A stretch of 64,000 bases of DNA from Incurvaria masculella (GCA_946894095.1 OX335652.1:7897001-7961000); one strand, 5' to 3'. Counted from the first letter of the stretch, positions 11,051 through 23,039 are shown. Program-made: numbers and translations. Notes: generated by a model not told the origin, from the letters alone.

Positions 11051-11245
11051 ACTAGCTGAGGTACCCGGCTCCGCGCGGGTCACGGTTGGACTGATTTCGA
11101 GCCGAATTAATGTGTGGATTTTATATGAGTTTCCATATCAACTTTCATCCCCTATTTCACCTCCTTGCAGTTTAATTTTCGCAACAAATGGTAGCCTATG
11201 TCCCTCTAAGGTTCAGACTGTCTCTATACCGAAATTAATTTATGT
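11051..11245 (-). mobile_element. Helitron 3' part, minus strand
   Basis: Starts with ACTAG (the complement of CTAGT) and GAGGTACCCGGCTCCGCGCG, then reads TTCATCCCCTATTTCACC, GCAGTTTAATTTTCGC and TCTCTATACCGAAATT, the reverse complement of the Helitron body. Confidence 0.65.
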
Positions 11246-11567
11246 AACCCTTAGTATAATTCGTTAAGAGTTCGATTATTTTTCGATTACGATCCATATT
11301 AAGAATTATGTGTATTGTTGATCTCTACCTAAAATACCTGTAAAATAACAATTGCATAAGTATCAATGAAAAAGAAAGAAAAACCTGGCAAAGTTTATTG
11401 TCAGCTTTTCTTCGCCAGAAGTAATCGAATGGCAGGAAAAAAATAATAATAATTCGAGTGTATAATTTACATTTAATGGATGAGATAAAGAAACTGAAAC
11501 TTATTAGTTCCGAAAGTTTTTTAAAATACTGTTATCCTTACCCACGCTTGCTACTTTTTTTGAAATA

Positions 11568-12853
11568 TTAGGTTGGGGAAAAAATTTCTTCGCATTTTTT
11601 AAGAAAATTCAAAACATTTTTTAATATGGTTTACTTACATTTAACTAAAGTATGTAGGTACCATTTTGTTCGATAACTTTTTGCCATCTTGTAGGTAGGG
11701 ACATGATCCCATTGCTATAGAAATATTGGGACTTCTGATCAATATACCGCGACAAGTGGTTTTGGCAGTCCTCTCGTGATGTTAACCTGACACTGCCTAA
11801 AGAATTCTGAAGAGACCTAAACAGGTGTAAATCTGAAGGTGCAAGGTCAGGACTATACGGCGGATGCATTAACACCTCCCAGCCAAACTCTCTTAGTTTT
11901 TGCTGAGTGGCTAAAGATGTGTGAGGTCTAGCGTTATCATGATGAAAAACCACACCCCTTCTGTTGATTAATTCCGGCCGCTTTCTCTCAACTTCTTGCT
12001 TTAATCTCATCAGTTGTTCGCAGTAGAGTTCAGAATCGATGGTCCTGCCTGGTGGTAACAGCTCATAATGAATAATGCCCTTCCAATCCCACCACACACA
12101 CACAGCATCACCTTGTTGCGAGTTAACCCGGGTTTCGCCACAGTCTGTGAAGCTTGACCGGCCTTTGACCACGACCTTTTTCGCACGTTCTTGTCGTACG
12201 TGATCCACTTTTCATCACCAGTTATCAGCTTCTTCAAAAATGGTTCGGTTTCATTACGTCGTAATAAAGAATCACAAATGAGTACACGGTTCATTAGGTT
12301 TCTTTCAGTGAGCTCGTGAGGTACCCAAATATCGAGCTTTTTTGTGTACCCAGTTTTTTTCAAATGCGCCAAAACTGTTTTGTGGTCAATTCCTAGTTCT
12401 TCAGCTACGTCGTAACTACTGATATGCCGATCTTGCTCCACTTTTTCAAAAATGGCATCCATTTTATCCGTAATAGGGCGACCAGAGCGACGTGCATCTT
12501 TGACATCAAAATTTCCGGATTGAAAACGCTTAAACCAAATTTGTGCTACTCTCACAGACACTGCACTAGGTCCATAAACATCGCGAATTTTTTTCGCGGC
12601 TTGCGTTGCATTTTTACCTTTTTTTAGTAAAATTTTAAAATGTATCGAATTTCTTCATTAGATTCACTCATTTTGACAGTACGAAAAACAAATGAGAATC
12701 ACACATTTTCCTAATTTGAATTTGGAATTATGTTCTTTAAAATTTAAACTTTCAATGATACCAAAACCAGCCAGATACAAATAGTATAGCCAAAGAGATT
12801 TTATTACAAGTTCATACATACTATAATGCGAAAAGACTTTTTCCCCGACCTAT
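11568..12853 (-). mobile_element. mariner element, nearly complete
   Basis: 1286 bp bounded by inverted repeats. The left end is TTAGGTTGGGGAAAAA and the right end, read on the minus strand, is ATAGGTCGGGGAAAAA; homology continues inward through TTCGCATT. Both ends are flanked by TA (11566-11567 and 12854-12855), the mariner target duplication. The single transposase gene runs on the minus strand and nearly fills the element. Length, termini, TA target and protein motifs all agree. Confidence 0.96.
11645..12671 (-). pseudogene. mariner transposase, frameshifted
   Basis: A DDD-type cut-and-paste transposase. The likely original start is the ATG at 12669-12671. The N-terminal half (frame ending at 12010) shows the helix-turn-helix region with IWFKRFQSGNF, the WVPHEL linker motif and the first catalytic aspartate in TGDEKW. 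The C-terminal half (11645-12208) carries the second aspartate in HHDNARPH and the third in YSPDLAPSD, with 34 residues between them, which is the mariner D,D34D signature. Two breaks are visible: a homopolymer shift near 12620 that brings in a stop, and a 2-bp-type expansion in a GT run at 12091-12106 that moves the reading frame. The copy should therefore be inactive, although all three catalytic residues survive. Confidence 0.95.
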
Positions 12854-12855
12854 TA

Positions 12856-13694
12856 TTTTCTAATCAGATACATTTTGTTACAAGCAAACTTACTTTTTAA
12901 AAATTTAGAATTTTAAAAAGGTTTGTGATTCAGAGTAAAAACGTTGGAAAGTTTTTACAAATTTAAACTTTGTGTACAACTAAAATTAACTTTAGCTGTC
13001 AGTATTTGTTATTAAATGGTATCTCTGATACTATTCAGTATTGTGGTTCATTCTAGCACCCCTGAGGCACACGAGTGAAACAAACTATAATTACGAAATG
13101 GGTCACTCTATGTACAATTATGGAATAAGACAAAATATTACAATTTGCAAAATTATCGAAATGGATATGCTTTTAAAATATTTAAACAACTCTCAAATTA
13201 GGTTATTTTAAATTGTACTTGTCGAAACTAAGCTAATCCACCAAGCTAATGATTTAAAAATAAAAATATGGGTCAAAATGCGCCAGCCTGTCTTCGTTTG
13301 AATGTTACATTCTAATGCTAGGTTTCATCTCGGACCTCACGTCTTCTTGTCTCGATCGGAGGTCAATTAAGTGATTTTTTTTTATTTTTTTGCCACTGCT
13401 TACAATTCTAAGAATTTAACGTGATAGATGGTACGGTAGAAACAGAATTTAATCGATTATATGATATGAATTTTTCAGTAGAACCGACCATGAAGCAAGA
13501 CAACATTAATTAAATAATAATATAATTCTACATTACTCCAATTTCCATCGCAACACTCAAAGGCGGACTTATTCCTTATCTTTTAATTAACACGACCATT
13601 TGAAAAACATCTGCATGTGCAAAAACGTATCCTAAAATTATACATTGCGCAAGTATTATTTGAAAACATGTTAAAAAGAACGACTTACTCGTAA
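12856..13694. other. no recognised feature
   Basis: A+T-rich spacer after the mariner without repeats I can match. Confidence 0.35.
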
Positions 13695-14317
13695 TTAATT
13701 AATGCGTGCAATACATTTAAGTACAAATTTGTAATTTAAAAACATAATGTTAAAAACCATACTTTTAGACTCAAGAAACCTCCATATGGCACGGCACGCC
13801 CGGTGTGGCAACGAATCCGTAGATTGGTATTGATTGCAATAACCCTTGGAGTAAAATCTATTTAGCTCCTGGAAATGTACCATTGCCGTTTCAGATATGA
13901 TCCTGGGAGCTGTGAAACTATTTATTTCAAGTTCAACTATGTCCTCGGTCGTTAAACCATGGTTTGAGACAGAATACGAGGTCCCTTGTTGCACTAAGAA
14001 AGCGGACCACAATGTAGGCGACGACGGCGTAATCCAGACGAAAAGTGCTAAAAGATGGACCCTCAATGTAGCCTCCAGATCCAGCAAGAAAGTACATGCA
14101 ACAACAAAGTTTTTCGAGCATATCGCCTGAATTGGGGAGTAATTGATTAGCCACCCAATTTGAAGGCTTAAATTCAGATCCGTCGCCAAACAAGTCGAAG
14201 CAAAGGAGAATGCCCATTAGAAAAGCGCTAGCAATTAGCATGTACACTAATGAATCCACTTTGCTTTCATTCCTCGTATCAAATAAGTAAAAATGGGTGA
14301 TTTTCGGTTGTTTCTAT
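13695..14317 (-). CDS. candidate exon(s), unknown protein
   Basis: Two overlapping minus-strand frames are open. One runs from an acceptor-like TTATAG at about 14318 to 13933. It encodes a hydrophobic segment (VYMLIASAFLMGILLCF) that could span a membrane, and then a cysteine-rich region with CCCMYFLAGSGGY. The other (14189-13695) is 164 codons and includes FTAPRIISETAMVHFQ. No domain family is recognised. Long open frames in two registers of one strand suggest low stop density from base composition, so this may not be a gene. It is listed because it is the most protein-like unassigned stretch in the window. Confidence 0.25.
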
Positions 14318-16862
14318 AATGGGGATAAGTCAGTAAACACGGCTAAAGATGAACTTTGAGGTTATTATTTTTTCTACATTGTGCGTACCATCTGTGGTTT
14401 GCTAACAACAATTGTTGCTAATATGGCCTCATTACATAAGGCATGTATGGGCACTTAAGAATTTACTTAAACAGTACCTATAGGAAAGGATAGTTGGCAC
14501 TATTATTACTATAGTTTAGTAAGTACTCCAGCTCTATGTGAACTGTACTGAGGGCAAGGGAACAGAATAAAAAGATAGTTTTGCCTTTTGACAGGGGTCT
14601 TCATACGTTTGTATGGTATTATATTATCTGTAATTCGTCTGAGAGTGGTATGACTATTAAATAGGTACATTTAATGATCTACTAGAGTTGAAAAAAAATG
14701 GAAAAGATTTCTTGCTGTCTAGGCTCAGCTACTGAAAGATAATACAAGTTATTCCATGCATTTATACCTGTGCTTGTTGAGCTGATTAAGGTATTCGGGG
14801 TTCACTATGACCAGTCCAGAAGTTAACTCTGTTTATAAAAACAAAAAAGAATAAGTAGGTACATATAAGTAACTAGAGATAGCGTTACGGTTAGCAGCCC
14901 ACTTAATTTATATATTTTCCGCCTAAGGTCGATATCCTCGTAGATCCGTTTTCGCGAAACTACCGCCGTAGTTCCATATTGCATTCTTTCCTAGGTGGAA
15001 GTGATCAAAGCCGAAGATACACTCCTGCAAATGTACTGTGCGGCGTAAGCTCTTCGCCCTAGATTCCAAGAAGGCGAGTGGCCCTCATATTGATTGAAGA
15101 TCTGTGCTCCATAATTAGCTCCTGCCCTAACCGCCTACGTCGTATCGTATTTGTATACTTATTGTGTCTGGATTTCGCAATCTGTTTAAAAGTACGAAAT
15201 CCCATTGGCGCCGTTGGGCACCTCATAGTTGCGGGCCTGGCGTAAGTCCTATGCCAGGCTTGATATAAAAAAATAACACTTTTTAACAAACGTAAAATAT
15301 GTGGCAAAATGTATTAACCAATTATTTAGAAAAATCTCTTCAATGAAAGTCAGTTCGAGTTTGTTCAGGGCATTTAAAATATCTCCACCATTCTACCCAC
15401 CAATATAATTATCCCTTCAAAGTCTTAAATTTCAGGTAGTCGTCTCGACCCTCGTTTTTATAACGACGAGTGAATTCAATGTGATTACGGTTATTTTTAT
15501 ATTTTTCCTTGATGTTATTTTATCGTTTCAAAGGGCTTCGAATATTCGCGTGTGCTCAAAAAGAAAAATAATCGGCGGCTGGCTCAGCGCTGCTCATAAT
15601 GAAAGAAATAGCTCCGCTCGTCTGGAAGAGATTGCTGCGCGACATTAACACCTCCTCGCCTCCCCTCTGCTACTTCGTGTCTGCCGCAGATTGCCCACCG
15701 CCTTCCTTTGCCGGCGGCGACACCCTCAGCACGATTCATACTATATGTAATCATTATAGCGTTATTTAAGTATCCGGGTTTGTTTGCATATTGTCATTGC
15801 AAATTATTATATTGGGGTGATCGAGTTTCATACAATAGCTCGTGCCTATATTCTCAGTCAAATTAGGAAATTTTTTTCTGAAATTTTCAAATTTAGTCAT
15901 TCAACTGAGAGCTACGTTCGTTAGTTTTGATTTCTTTGATAACTTTACTTATATCCATGATATAAGCCCTTAAACAGTTTGTTACGATTTTACAGAGACG
16001 TATATCATGCATATAAGTACAAACATGGAATACTGTATCTAGGCAGGTGTACAATCCAAAACAGCTGGGCAATGCCAGCACGTACTTACGTAACTTACAT
16101 TGGAGTCAAGAAAGTGTTGTCCACACAACACCTTGTCACTTTTATGTTCATGTGATAGGTTATGTATCTGTGTGTGTGTGTTTGTGAAACGAACAACTAA
16201 ACACGGGCACTACTGCTATATTCCGAAAGCAAAAGCATTTCCTTATCATTGTGGATTTTTGCATTATTAAAATGATAATTACTTCTTAGCCGAAAACATT
16301 TATCGTGATAGCTTTTGCAACAAATTGGTTCATTTTAATGCGATAATTTATAACGTGATTTTGACCCATGGTGGTGATCCGCTCGTATCTGGGCCTAAGG
16401 GGAGACAACTGCGTACCAACCCGACAATGCAAGACGACAAACAATTTAGCAAACCGCTTACATAGGCAAGCCCTGAGAAACCTTTAAGAACCTGGCCTCT
16501 AGCCCGTAACTACATACTGTGAAACCATTATATACTACGTGCGGTGTGCTTGCGACAGATTTACGAGTTTTGGGGCTTGAAATCTCACACACCATTCGAT
16601 AGAAATATTACTGCCACAATGATCATAAACGTTTTTTTCACTATTACACTATGACGATAGTATGCAATAATGCCAACAGTTATAGTAACCTTTTACCTGC
16701 ATACTAGACGACAGGGAAGCGCAGCTTACGCGACCTAAACCTTTCTCAACTTAGCAAAGCTTTTGAAAGCTTTGACTAGGTTACGGATCAAGAAGATTGT
16801 CCACTTATCAACTCCACTCACACTAGCTGATGACGGCACGCGTGTGCGAGAGGTATAAGCGA
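14318..16862. other. mostly unassigned spacer
   Basis: No gene seen. A short dispersed repeat lies at 15810-15895 (listed separately), a TG run at 16168-16186, and a moderately G+C-rich patch at 15590-15735. Confidence 0.3.
15810..15895 (+). repeat. dispersed repeat, matches 40294-40375
   Basis: TTTCATACAATAGCTCGTGCC followed by a CTGA/TCAGTCAAATTAGGAAAT segment recurs in direct orientation at 40294-40375. Two copies only; nature unknown. Confidence 0.5.
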
Positions 16863-17270
16863 ACATGTTGTTTCGATAATATTATGTTTCGCGTAATACT
16901 GACCATGTTGAGATTTTCTTTGGAATCCTAAGACCTATAAAAATTCCAGCAAATGGAATCGGTTTTATTGCGTTGAAGCGGCAATGAAAAATTCTTCGTG
17001 TTTTCCATATAGTTCACGGTAGCCGTGCTCATAAAGGGAAGGTCTCGATCTATCTATTATCTAGCTATTATCATAACGTTAGTTGTGTTGTATTATTAGC
17101 CATCCATGTCAGGTTGCATAAAAAAGAACATTTTGTTTCGATAATATTGTATACCGCGTAAAATGCCAAGACCGCTTCCAATACTGGTTATTTCGAGAGT
17201 GTCTTGTAGAGCCCGTTTGGAATCTTTTGAAATTAAAAAAATCTCAGCAACTGGAATCGGCTTTATTATA
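16863..17270 (+). repeat. direct repeat pair flanking a SINE body
   Basis: The segment 16863-16973 (GTTTCGATAATATTATG ... GGAATCGGTTTTATT) is repeated in direct orientation at 17130-17270 (GTTTCGATAATATTGTA ... GGAATCGGCTTTATT). Between them lies a SINE body (16974-17126) that ends in an A-rich tail. The duplication is about 110-140 bp, far longer than a normal SINE target duplication. Confidence 0.6.
16974..17126 (+). mobile_element. SINE 3' body with tail
   Basis: GAAGCGGCAATGAAAAATTC, TTCCATATAGTTCACGG, GTAGCCGTGCTCATAAAGG and TATTAGCCATCCATGTCAGG then an A-rich tail. The head is missing. Confidence 0.7.
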
Positions 17271-18177
17271 CCAAAAGCGGCCTAACATAAATGATTTTGT
17301 TCTCATTAATTTACAGGATAAAACCTTACGAAAAATAGCTTTCATATCCAAAAGGAACTGGATACCACGCCAGAATATTTCCTTCTTTTTGAACATGACT
17401 GAATTTAACTAGATTGGAGAACACGTAATATTTTCTTTGCCATATAGTATTTGATGGCCCGATCACCATTTTTTTATTAGGTAGTAGTAATAGAATAACA
17501 TATCTAAGACTTCATTTTATTTAACCTATGAATCCGTTTCAAAAAAAGCTAAGTTCATTCATGGGAAAACGTCCCGATATATGAATTATTATAAATTTTG
17601 TAAGAATTGTTAACAATCTGATTTATATAACAAATTAATATTTATCTAATAATACGTTTATAGAAACACGTCAAAATAAGAAACTTCGCTTAAGTAGGCA
17701 GAGCGACCAGGGGAATGCAATGAGACCCGAGTTGTGTTCGAGCAGGCAGTTCCGTAATGTACTGAACAGAAAATAACCGATAAGATCAAGATTTTTTTTA
17801 CTACCAGTATGGCAGTGTTCTGTTTTTGACTAACGCTTTAAGTACTAGCGACTTTTTTTACATATATGGTGAGTGTATGGTGAATGCGACATATGAAGTG
17901 AGCCAGGCCCTTTTAACATCCTTGGGTCGAAGACGCATATCTACCCTAAAATCCTTACCTTCCTTGCTGCCCCATCTCTCCGAGGAATAGGAACAAAATC
18001 TGTCAACTTTTACGTAAACATCAACCAAAAAATCGTCAACAACTACGTAATTTCAAATTGGGCTTATATTAAATTAATAATTTTTGTGAAATAATTTTCA
18101 TTACATTGCTTTGTACACATGCATTATGAGATTAGAATTGGTGTTTTTGTAATATTAAAGTGACAATTATCTTTGTT
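17271..18177. other. no recognised feature
   Basis: A+T-rich spacer with short open frames only. Confidence 0.35.
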
Positions 18178-18450
18178 AGGGTTCCGTTCCCAAAGGGTGA
18201 AAACGGATCCCTATTACTAAGCCTCCGCTGTCCGTTCGTCCGTCCGTCCGTCCGCCACAGGGCTGTATCTCATGAACCGTAGTAGGTAGGCAGCTGAAAT
18301 TTTACAGTGTGTTTTTACTTTGCCGCTATAACAACAAAATATAAAAACATAAAAAAATAAGGGGGGCCCCATACAAAAACCTTGATGTTTTGGTGTTAAT
18401 GGTACGGAACCCTTCGTGTGCGAGTCCGACTCGCACTTGACCGGTTTCGT
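18178..18450 (+). repeat. GTCC-core dispersed repeat, copy 3
   Basis: AGGGTTCCGTTCCCAAAGGG to CGCACTTGACCGGTTT, with a GTCC run near 18238-18253. It has small internal deletions relative to the copy at 4210. Confidence 0.8.
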
Positions 18451-18577
18451 TTTTTTTCGTTTTCACGTTTGAACTGGAGCATTGCTCGTCGCCGCGCCGT
18501 TCCGCCTGATTCTTTCGTGCATCGTAAAGAACAGAACAGAGTAGAACCCTTTCTGCTCGAACATAGCTCAGAGCCGG

Positions 18578-18917
18578 TAGTCTCAGTTCTCACCTAAATT
18601 GGCGTTCACGTAACTTCGAAGTTCCGTAAAAACGTCAAACTCCATACAAGCTTTTACTAGATATTCTGTGGTTTTACTTCTTCAAGCTGTCAAAGACAAA
18701 CTCGGACTTCCGATTTGTATGAAAACGCGGAGTCGGCCTAAACGGCAACGTCGACGTATCTACGGCAAAGATGAGTAAGCTGTCAAATCAAACTCGGACT
18801 CGCAAATGTTAGTTCGATTAACGCCCACTGCGTGCGCTCTTCAATTTCTCCATACATTTGAAAACGCCAGTCGATCGGTTTGCCGTAAACGCCAATTTAG
18901 GTGACAACTGAGACTTC
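18578..18917. mobile_element. MITE with about 33-bp terminal inverted repeats
   Basis: The left end reads AGTCTCAGTTCTCACCTAAA and continues TTGGCGTTCACG; the right end is its near-perfect reverse complement (CGTAAACGCC ... AACTGAGACT). About 340 bp, non-coding. The symmetry may extend further into GAGCC/GGCTC. No clear target duplication was found. Confidence 0.75.
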
Positions 18918-20376
18918 GGGCTCAGGACATGCATAAGGATGCCGCTTTGCGCAATGAAAATGTCCCCAGCGGGGCTTAAGTGCTTGTCGGGGCGGCACTA
19001 ATTCCTTTAGAGAATGTCCTCTTAACAAGTGCATGATTTTATTCACTTCAATTATTTGACAAGTGAAAAAAGAATGCTATGTGAGAACGTCTATAGGATT
19101 AGGGTTATAGTCGCTAATCTGTGCCGACAACTCAAGAATAACTGGTTCAACTGTGCACCTAAAAGTATAACAAATATAAATATTTAAGTCGTTAAAAAGA
19201 TAAAAAGTACTGAAAAACTTGTATTCCGAAGTTAGTATTTTATAAATGAAATCTTGCGAACGTAAAGTGGAAGTCAAAGATAAGTTTCATTATATTTATA
19301 TCGGATCGTTTTGGACTAAAGCACAAAGGATTATGATATTAAAAAAGTGAATTTATAGATTGATGATTTAGCTATAATTTGAAGTAAAAACTTTTTGATT
19401 CCGATGCTTCGATTCAAAGCCTTAAATGAGGCAAATATGCATACAAATTATTGAAAAAATATTAAGGAATGGGAGAAACAGATCAAAGAATGCATCTTTC
19501 ATGTTTATGAAAGTAAAAAATTAGTTATAGTTATATTTTAAAAATATACACTTACGCCTTTATGGAAAATAATTCATTCATGTGCTATAACGTCTTGAAA
19601 GCAATATTTTAATTTTCTATAACCTTTAATCTTTAATCTTAATTTTATTTGAATTTACCATTATTTTTTCTCCATATAATTTAAAGTTATGTAAGTTTAA
19701 AAGTACGACTAACAAATATTTGAGACGACAAACACACATGCATAGGTATGTCATCTATTACCTTTCTCAACCTCAATAAATCATTGGCAGTCATTCAAAT
19801 GGCAAGTACAATATTCAGCACACTCAAGTATATTGATAAGCAGTAAATCTTGTGCACAATAATAAGCAAGATCTTGTCCGTTGAATGAAAAAGTCATTTC
19901 CTCTCGAAATGGCCGCTTAACTAGAGAAGAACGGACGCAGGACAATCGACAGGATGTTCATTGACGCGAACGAAAAGGACATTCGCTACAGGTGAGTTAA
20001 ATGGCCCACTTGAACGCTATTCGTTAATAATGTTGCTCCGTGTTTGCATTTTATTCGCTATTTAATTAAAGCACGTCACGTATAGGTTAACAGATATTTT
20101 TAATATGTTTAGTAAAAATATTTCTTGTATCGGTCTAAACATTATTGGTTTCTTAATAATTTGACGTATAGAAATGAACATTTATAGTTCACTGTTAAAC
20201 TCAAATAAAAATTAGAAGAGAATTTGTCATCTAACTCCGAACTATGAGACCCGCTGTCTCACATTGTCTAAACATGCCATATGAAAACATAGTCGCAGAC
20301 GTGTTGGAGAGTTTGTGGGGGTGGAAACTGATTTGGCGAACGCATTTCGTTCGCGTGCGGTGGCGATGATGCACAA
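18918..20376. other. no recognised feature
   Basis: A+T-rich spacer without matches to other repeats in the window. Confidence 0.35.
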
Positions 20377-20643
20377 TCTATACTTCATACTAATGTTATA
20401 AATGCGAAAGTAACTGTGTCTGTATGTTGCGTTGTCACGCCTAAATAGCTGAACTAATTTTAATGAATTTCGGTATAGAGATAATCTTGAACTTGGACAA
20501 TGACATAGATTACCTTTTGTGGCGAAAATTAAGCTAGAAAATGATGAAATAGGGGATAAAAGTTTGTATGGGGAAATAATATAATATCACGGAAATCATT
20601 CAGCCCGTCATTGACCCGAGCGGAGCCGGATACCTCAGCTAGT
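20377..20643 (+). mobile_element. non-autonomous Helitron, complete
   Basis: 267 bp starting TCTATACTTCATACTAATG and ending CCTCAGCTAGT, with the hairpin GACCCGAGCGGAGCCGGAT just before the end. The bases outside are A on the left and T on the right, as expected for Helitron insertion between A and T without target duplication. Internal landmarks are GCGAAAGTAACTGTGTCTGT, AATTTCGGTATAGAGAT and TTTGTGGCGAAAATTAAGC. It serves as the reference copy here. Confidence 0.85.
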
Positions 20644-21059
20644 TTGTCCTTAAAGCGAAGTTGCGATAAGCCACCACATGACACTTCTTCTTGCTTTCTG
20701 CTTGCTCTTCTGTTTTGTTAACAACACCACTGGATTGTATTAATATATTCAAACATGTTTCTGGAAAGAAAATTTGTCGTGGCAACAATCGATTCCTCAA
20801 TCGGGCGGAGTCGATCAATTCCATTCGGCCACCTCCGACGCTTCTAGAATCCTAATTCTAGCTCGCATTACTCAGCCGAAGGGAATAATGGTTTTTTTTT
20901 AGCGAATTCCGCGCGAGGCGTGAGAAATGACCGCTCGCCTGACCGCATTTCTCTCAATAGTGCAAAATTAAGGGGGCCAAAGCGACTATTATTTCATTTG
21001 CGAGGCGAACGCCTCACAATACTGCAGTAATAAATTTCAGATATCGATACACCTCAAAC

Positions 21060-21458
21060 ATGGAAAAAATCTTTCACGTTCACCGCCCGCGCACAATGGC
21101 ATTTTGTTACTCGCCGTGTGAGGAGTGCTTTGTCCTTTACGCACTATTGTGTCCCGAATCGGTGAATGAACGTAAAATATATGAATGGACCAGACAAGTG
21201 GAATCCTATGGTGGAGTCGATTTCACAGACAGTTCGGCGTCTGAGATGGTTTGCGAGCTATTCGGACAATGGCCCGGTTTCTCGGTATTTCTACCTGAGC
21301 GAGCGATACTATTTTCGTATAGTTTTCGAATGGCAGTAATTAAAAGCAGGTTAGACAAAGGCCGCGCCGAGGAAGTTCTGATAGGCGATGGGTCCGGTAT
21401 CCATTGTGCGTTTATTTCCGTTGTCGGACCATCGCGTGCGCGCCATATTGTATTTTAA
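21060..21458 (+). CDS. hypothetical 132-residue open frame
   Basis: An ATG-started open frame of 132 codons, more G+C-rich than its surroundings, with a C-x2-C pair near the N-terminus (SPCEECF) and no recognisable domain, signal peptide or membrane segment. The upstream DNA (20880-21020) has inverted GAGGCG/CGCCTC motifs but no clear promoter. It is not interrupted by a known repeat. It could be a single-exon host gene, an exon, or an unrecognised transposon fragment. Confidence 0.25.
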   Translation: MEKIFHVHRPRTMAFCYSPCEECFVLYALLCPESVNERKIYEWTRQVESYGGVDFTDSSASEMVCELFGQWPGFSVFLPERAILFSYSFRMAVIKSRLDKGRAEEVLIGDGSGIHCAFISVVGPSRARHIVF

Positions 21459-21609
21459 TTTATTTTTAACTTGCGCGGGGGTGGTTTATCGCAGATAACA
21501 ATGGCATTTTAACAAGATATTGTACAGGTTTATATAACTCGTTGTTTTGTTGCTAATGATTGGAAATAGTGTTGTTGCTTTCAATTTATTTAGACAAAAA
21601 CGTTTTTAG

Positions 21610-22577
21610 ACACTTTTACTAGTATTAAAGTTAAGGGAAATTCTTTCAGTAAGACATGGCATGTGATGTCATTACCTTTGACTCAACCGAGTACACCATG
21701 GCGTGTGGCGTGAGACAAGGAGGACTGACATCACCTGCGTTATTTAATCTGTATGTGAATGACCTGATCGGGGAGCTGTACAGCACCAGGATCGGCTGTC
21801 ATGTTGCTGGGAGGTGTTGCAACAATATCAGTTATGCGGACGACATGGTCCTGCTCAGCCCCTCGATCAAAGGTCTCAGAAAATTGGTCGCAACATGTGA
21901 AGCTTACGCAGATAGGCATGGCCTTATTTACAATATAAAAAAGACTGAGATAGTGGTGTTCAGGTCGGGCAAGGGTCCGAGTCATGTTCCGCCAGTATAC
22001 CTGAATGTGGTAGACCGCTTCCGTTACCTGGGCCACATTGTCACAGGGGACATGAAGGACGATGCCGATATGGAGAGAGAGCGGAGATCTATCTCGGTCA
22101 AAGCCAACATGCTGGCCCGTAGGTTTGCGTTGTGCTCGTTGGACGTAAAAGTGACTTTGTTTAAAAGCTTCTGTCGGTCGCTGTATACCGGTCAACTTTG
22201 GACAAATTATACAGCGCACTTCGAGTCCAATATAACAACGCCTTCCGAGCACTGCTGCGTTTGCCTCCCTGGTGCAGCGCCTCAGGTATGTTTGCGGAGC
22301 ACAAAGTGGACGATTTCTATGCGCTACACCGTAAGTCGATTGGGAGTTTCAGTGCAAGGATATTGAAATCACGAAACTCCTTAGTCGCCGGTGTAGCCAC
22401 GGATATGACTTGTACTTTTTATACTTTCTGGAGTCGTAAAATGTCTTCCGGTAACACTTGACGCACCTCCTGAATGTTTGCTGCATATGACTGTTATTTA
22501 ATTTACTGTAATTTATATGGATCGTGGATTTGAAATAAAATAATTCATTATTATTATTATTATTATTATTTATTATT
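21610..22577 (+). pseudogene. non-LTR retrotransposon reverse transcriptase, 5'-truncated
   Basis: The palm domain of a LINE reverse transcriptase. The open frame at 21656-22366 has ACGVRQGGLTSP (residues 16-27) and the catalytic SYADDMVLL (about 59-67), then FRYLGHIVTGD and a thumb-like stretch ending TGQLWTNYT. Near 22210 the reading frame shifts, and 22198-22461 continues with KLYSALRVQYNNAFRALLRL. Endonuclease and N-terminal parts are absent. The 3' end is an ATT-repeat tail at 22545-22577 with AATAAA-like signals just before it. Clade uncertain; the order of motifs looks CR1- or RTEX-like. Inactive because it is truncated and frameshifted. Confidence 0.9.
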
Positions 22578-22631
22578 AACCTCAAATGAAAAAAAAATAT
22601 AGTCTCAATACTTCTGCTTTATAGTATGACG

Positions 22632-23036
22632 TTTTTTTTTATTATAGAACCCGACATGGATTGCTAATACCGCACAATTACCGTCATGATATTAGTTCAT
22701 TTCACCATATTCTCGAAGCAATTAGGTGCCATGCCAGACCTTACCTTTGTGAGCACGGCTACACTGACCTGGATAGCAAACACGAATAATTTTTCATTGC
22801 CGGTTCAACCAGTTTTATCCAATATGGTGATACCGACCCGGGCGGGCTCAATCCTACCACCTAGTAGGGAAAGGGCACCTATATGGGTTTCGAACCATGG
22901 AAATGCTCGCATTCGTAACGAAATGCACGTATACATCACAGAGAGAGATTGAAAGTAGTGCATGACCGGGGCGAGGATTTGAACCCATAACCTCTCGCAT
23001 GAAAGGCAAGTCCTCTAGCCCTAGACCACGAGCTAT
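22632..23036 (-). mobile_element. SINE with tRNA-like head, full length
   Basis: On the minus strand the head (23036 to about 22960) reads CGTGGTCTAGGGCTAGAGGA (A-box side) and GGTTATGGGTTCAAATCC (B box). The body follows: CGAATGCGAGCATTTCCATG, CTAGGTGGTAGGATTGAGCC, GGCAATGAAAAATTATTCG, GTGCTCACAAAGGTAAGG and the 3' part ending in an A-rich tail at 22632. It shows that the family's ordinary head is tRNA-derived, in contrast to the 5S-containing head at 26799 and 4845. Confidence 0.85.
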
Positions 23037-23039
23037 ACA

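Noticed and set aside
22960..23036. A real tRNA gene
   Set aside because: A and B boxes are present, but acceptor and anticodon stems do not pair convincingly, and the sequence continues into a SINE body.
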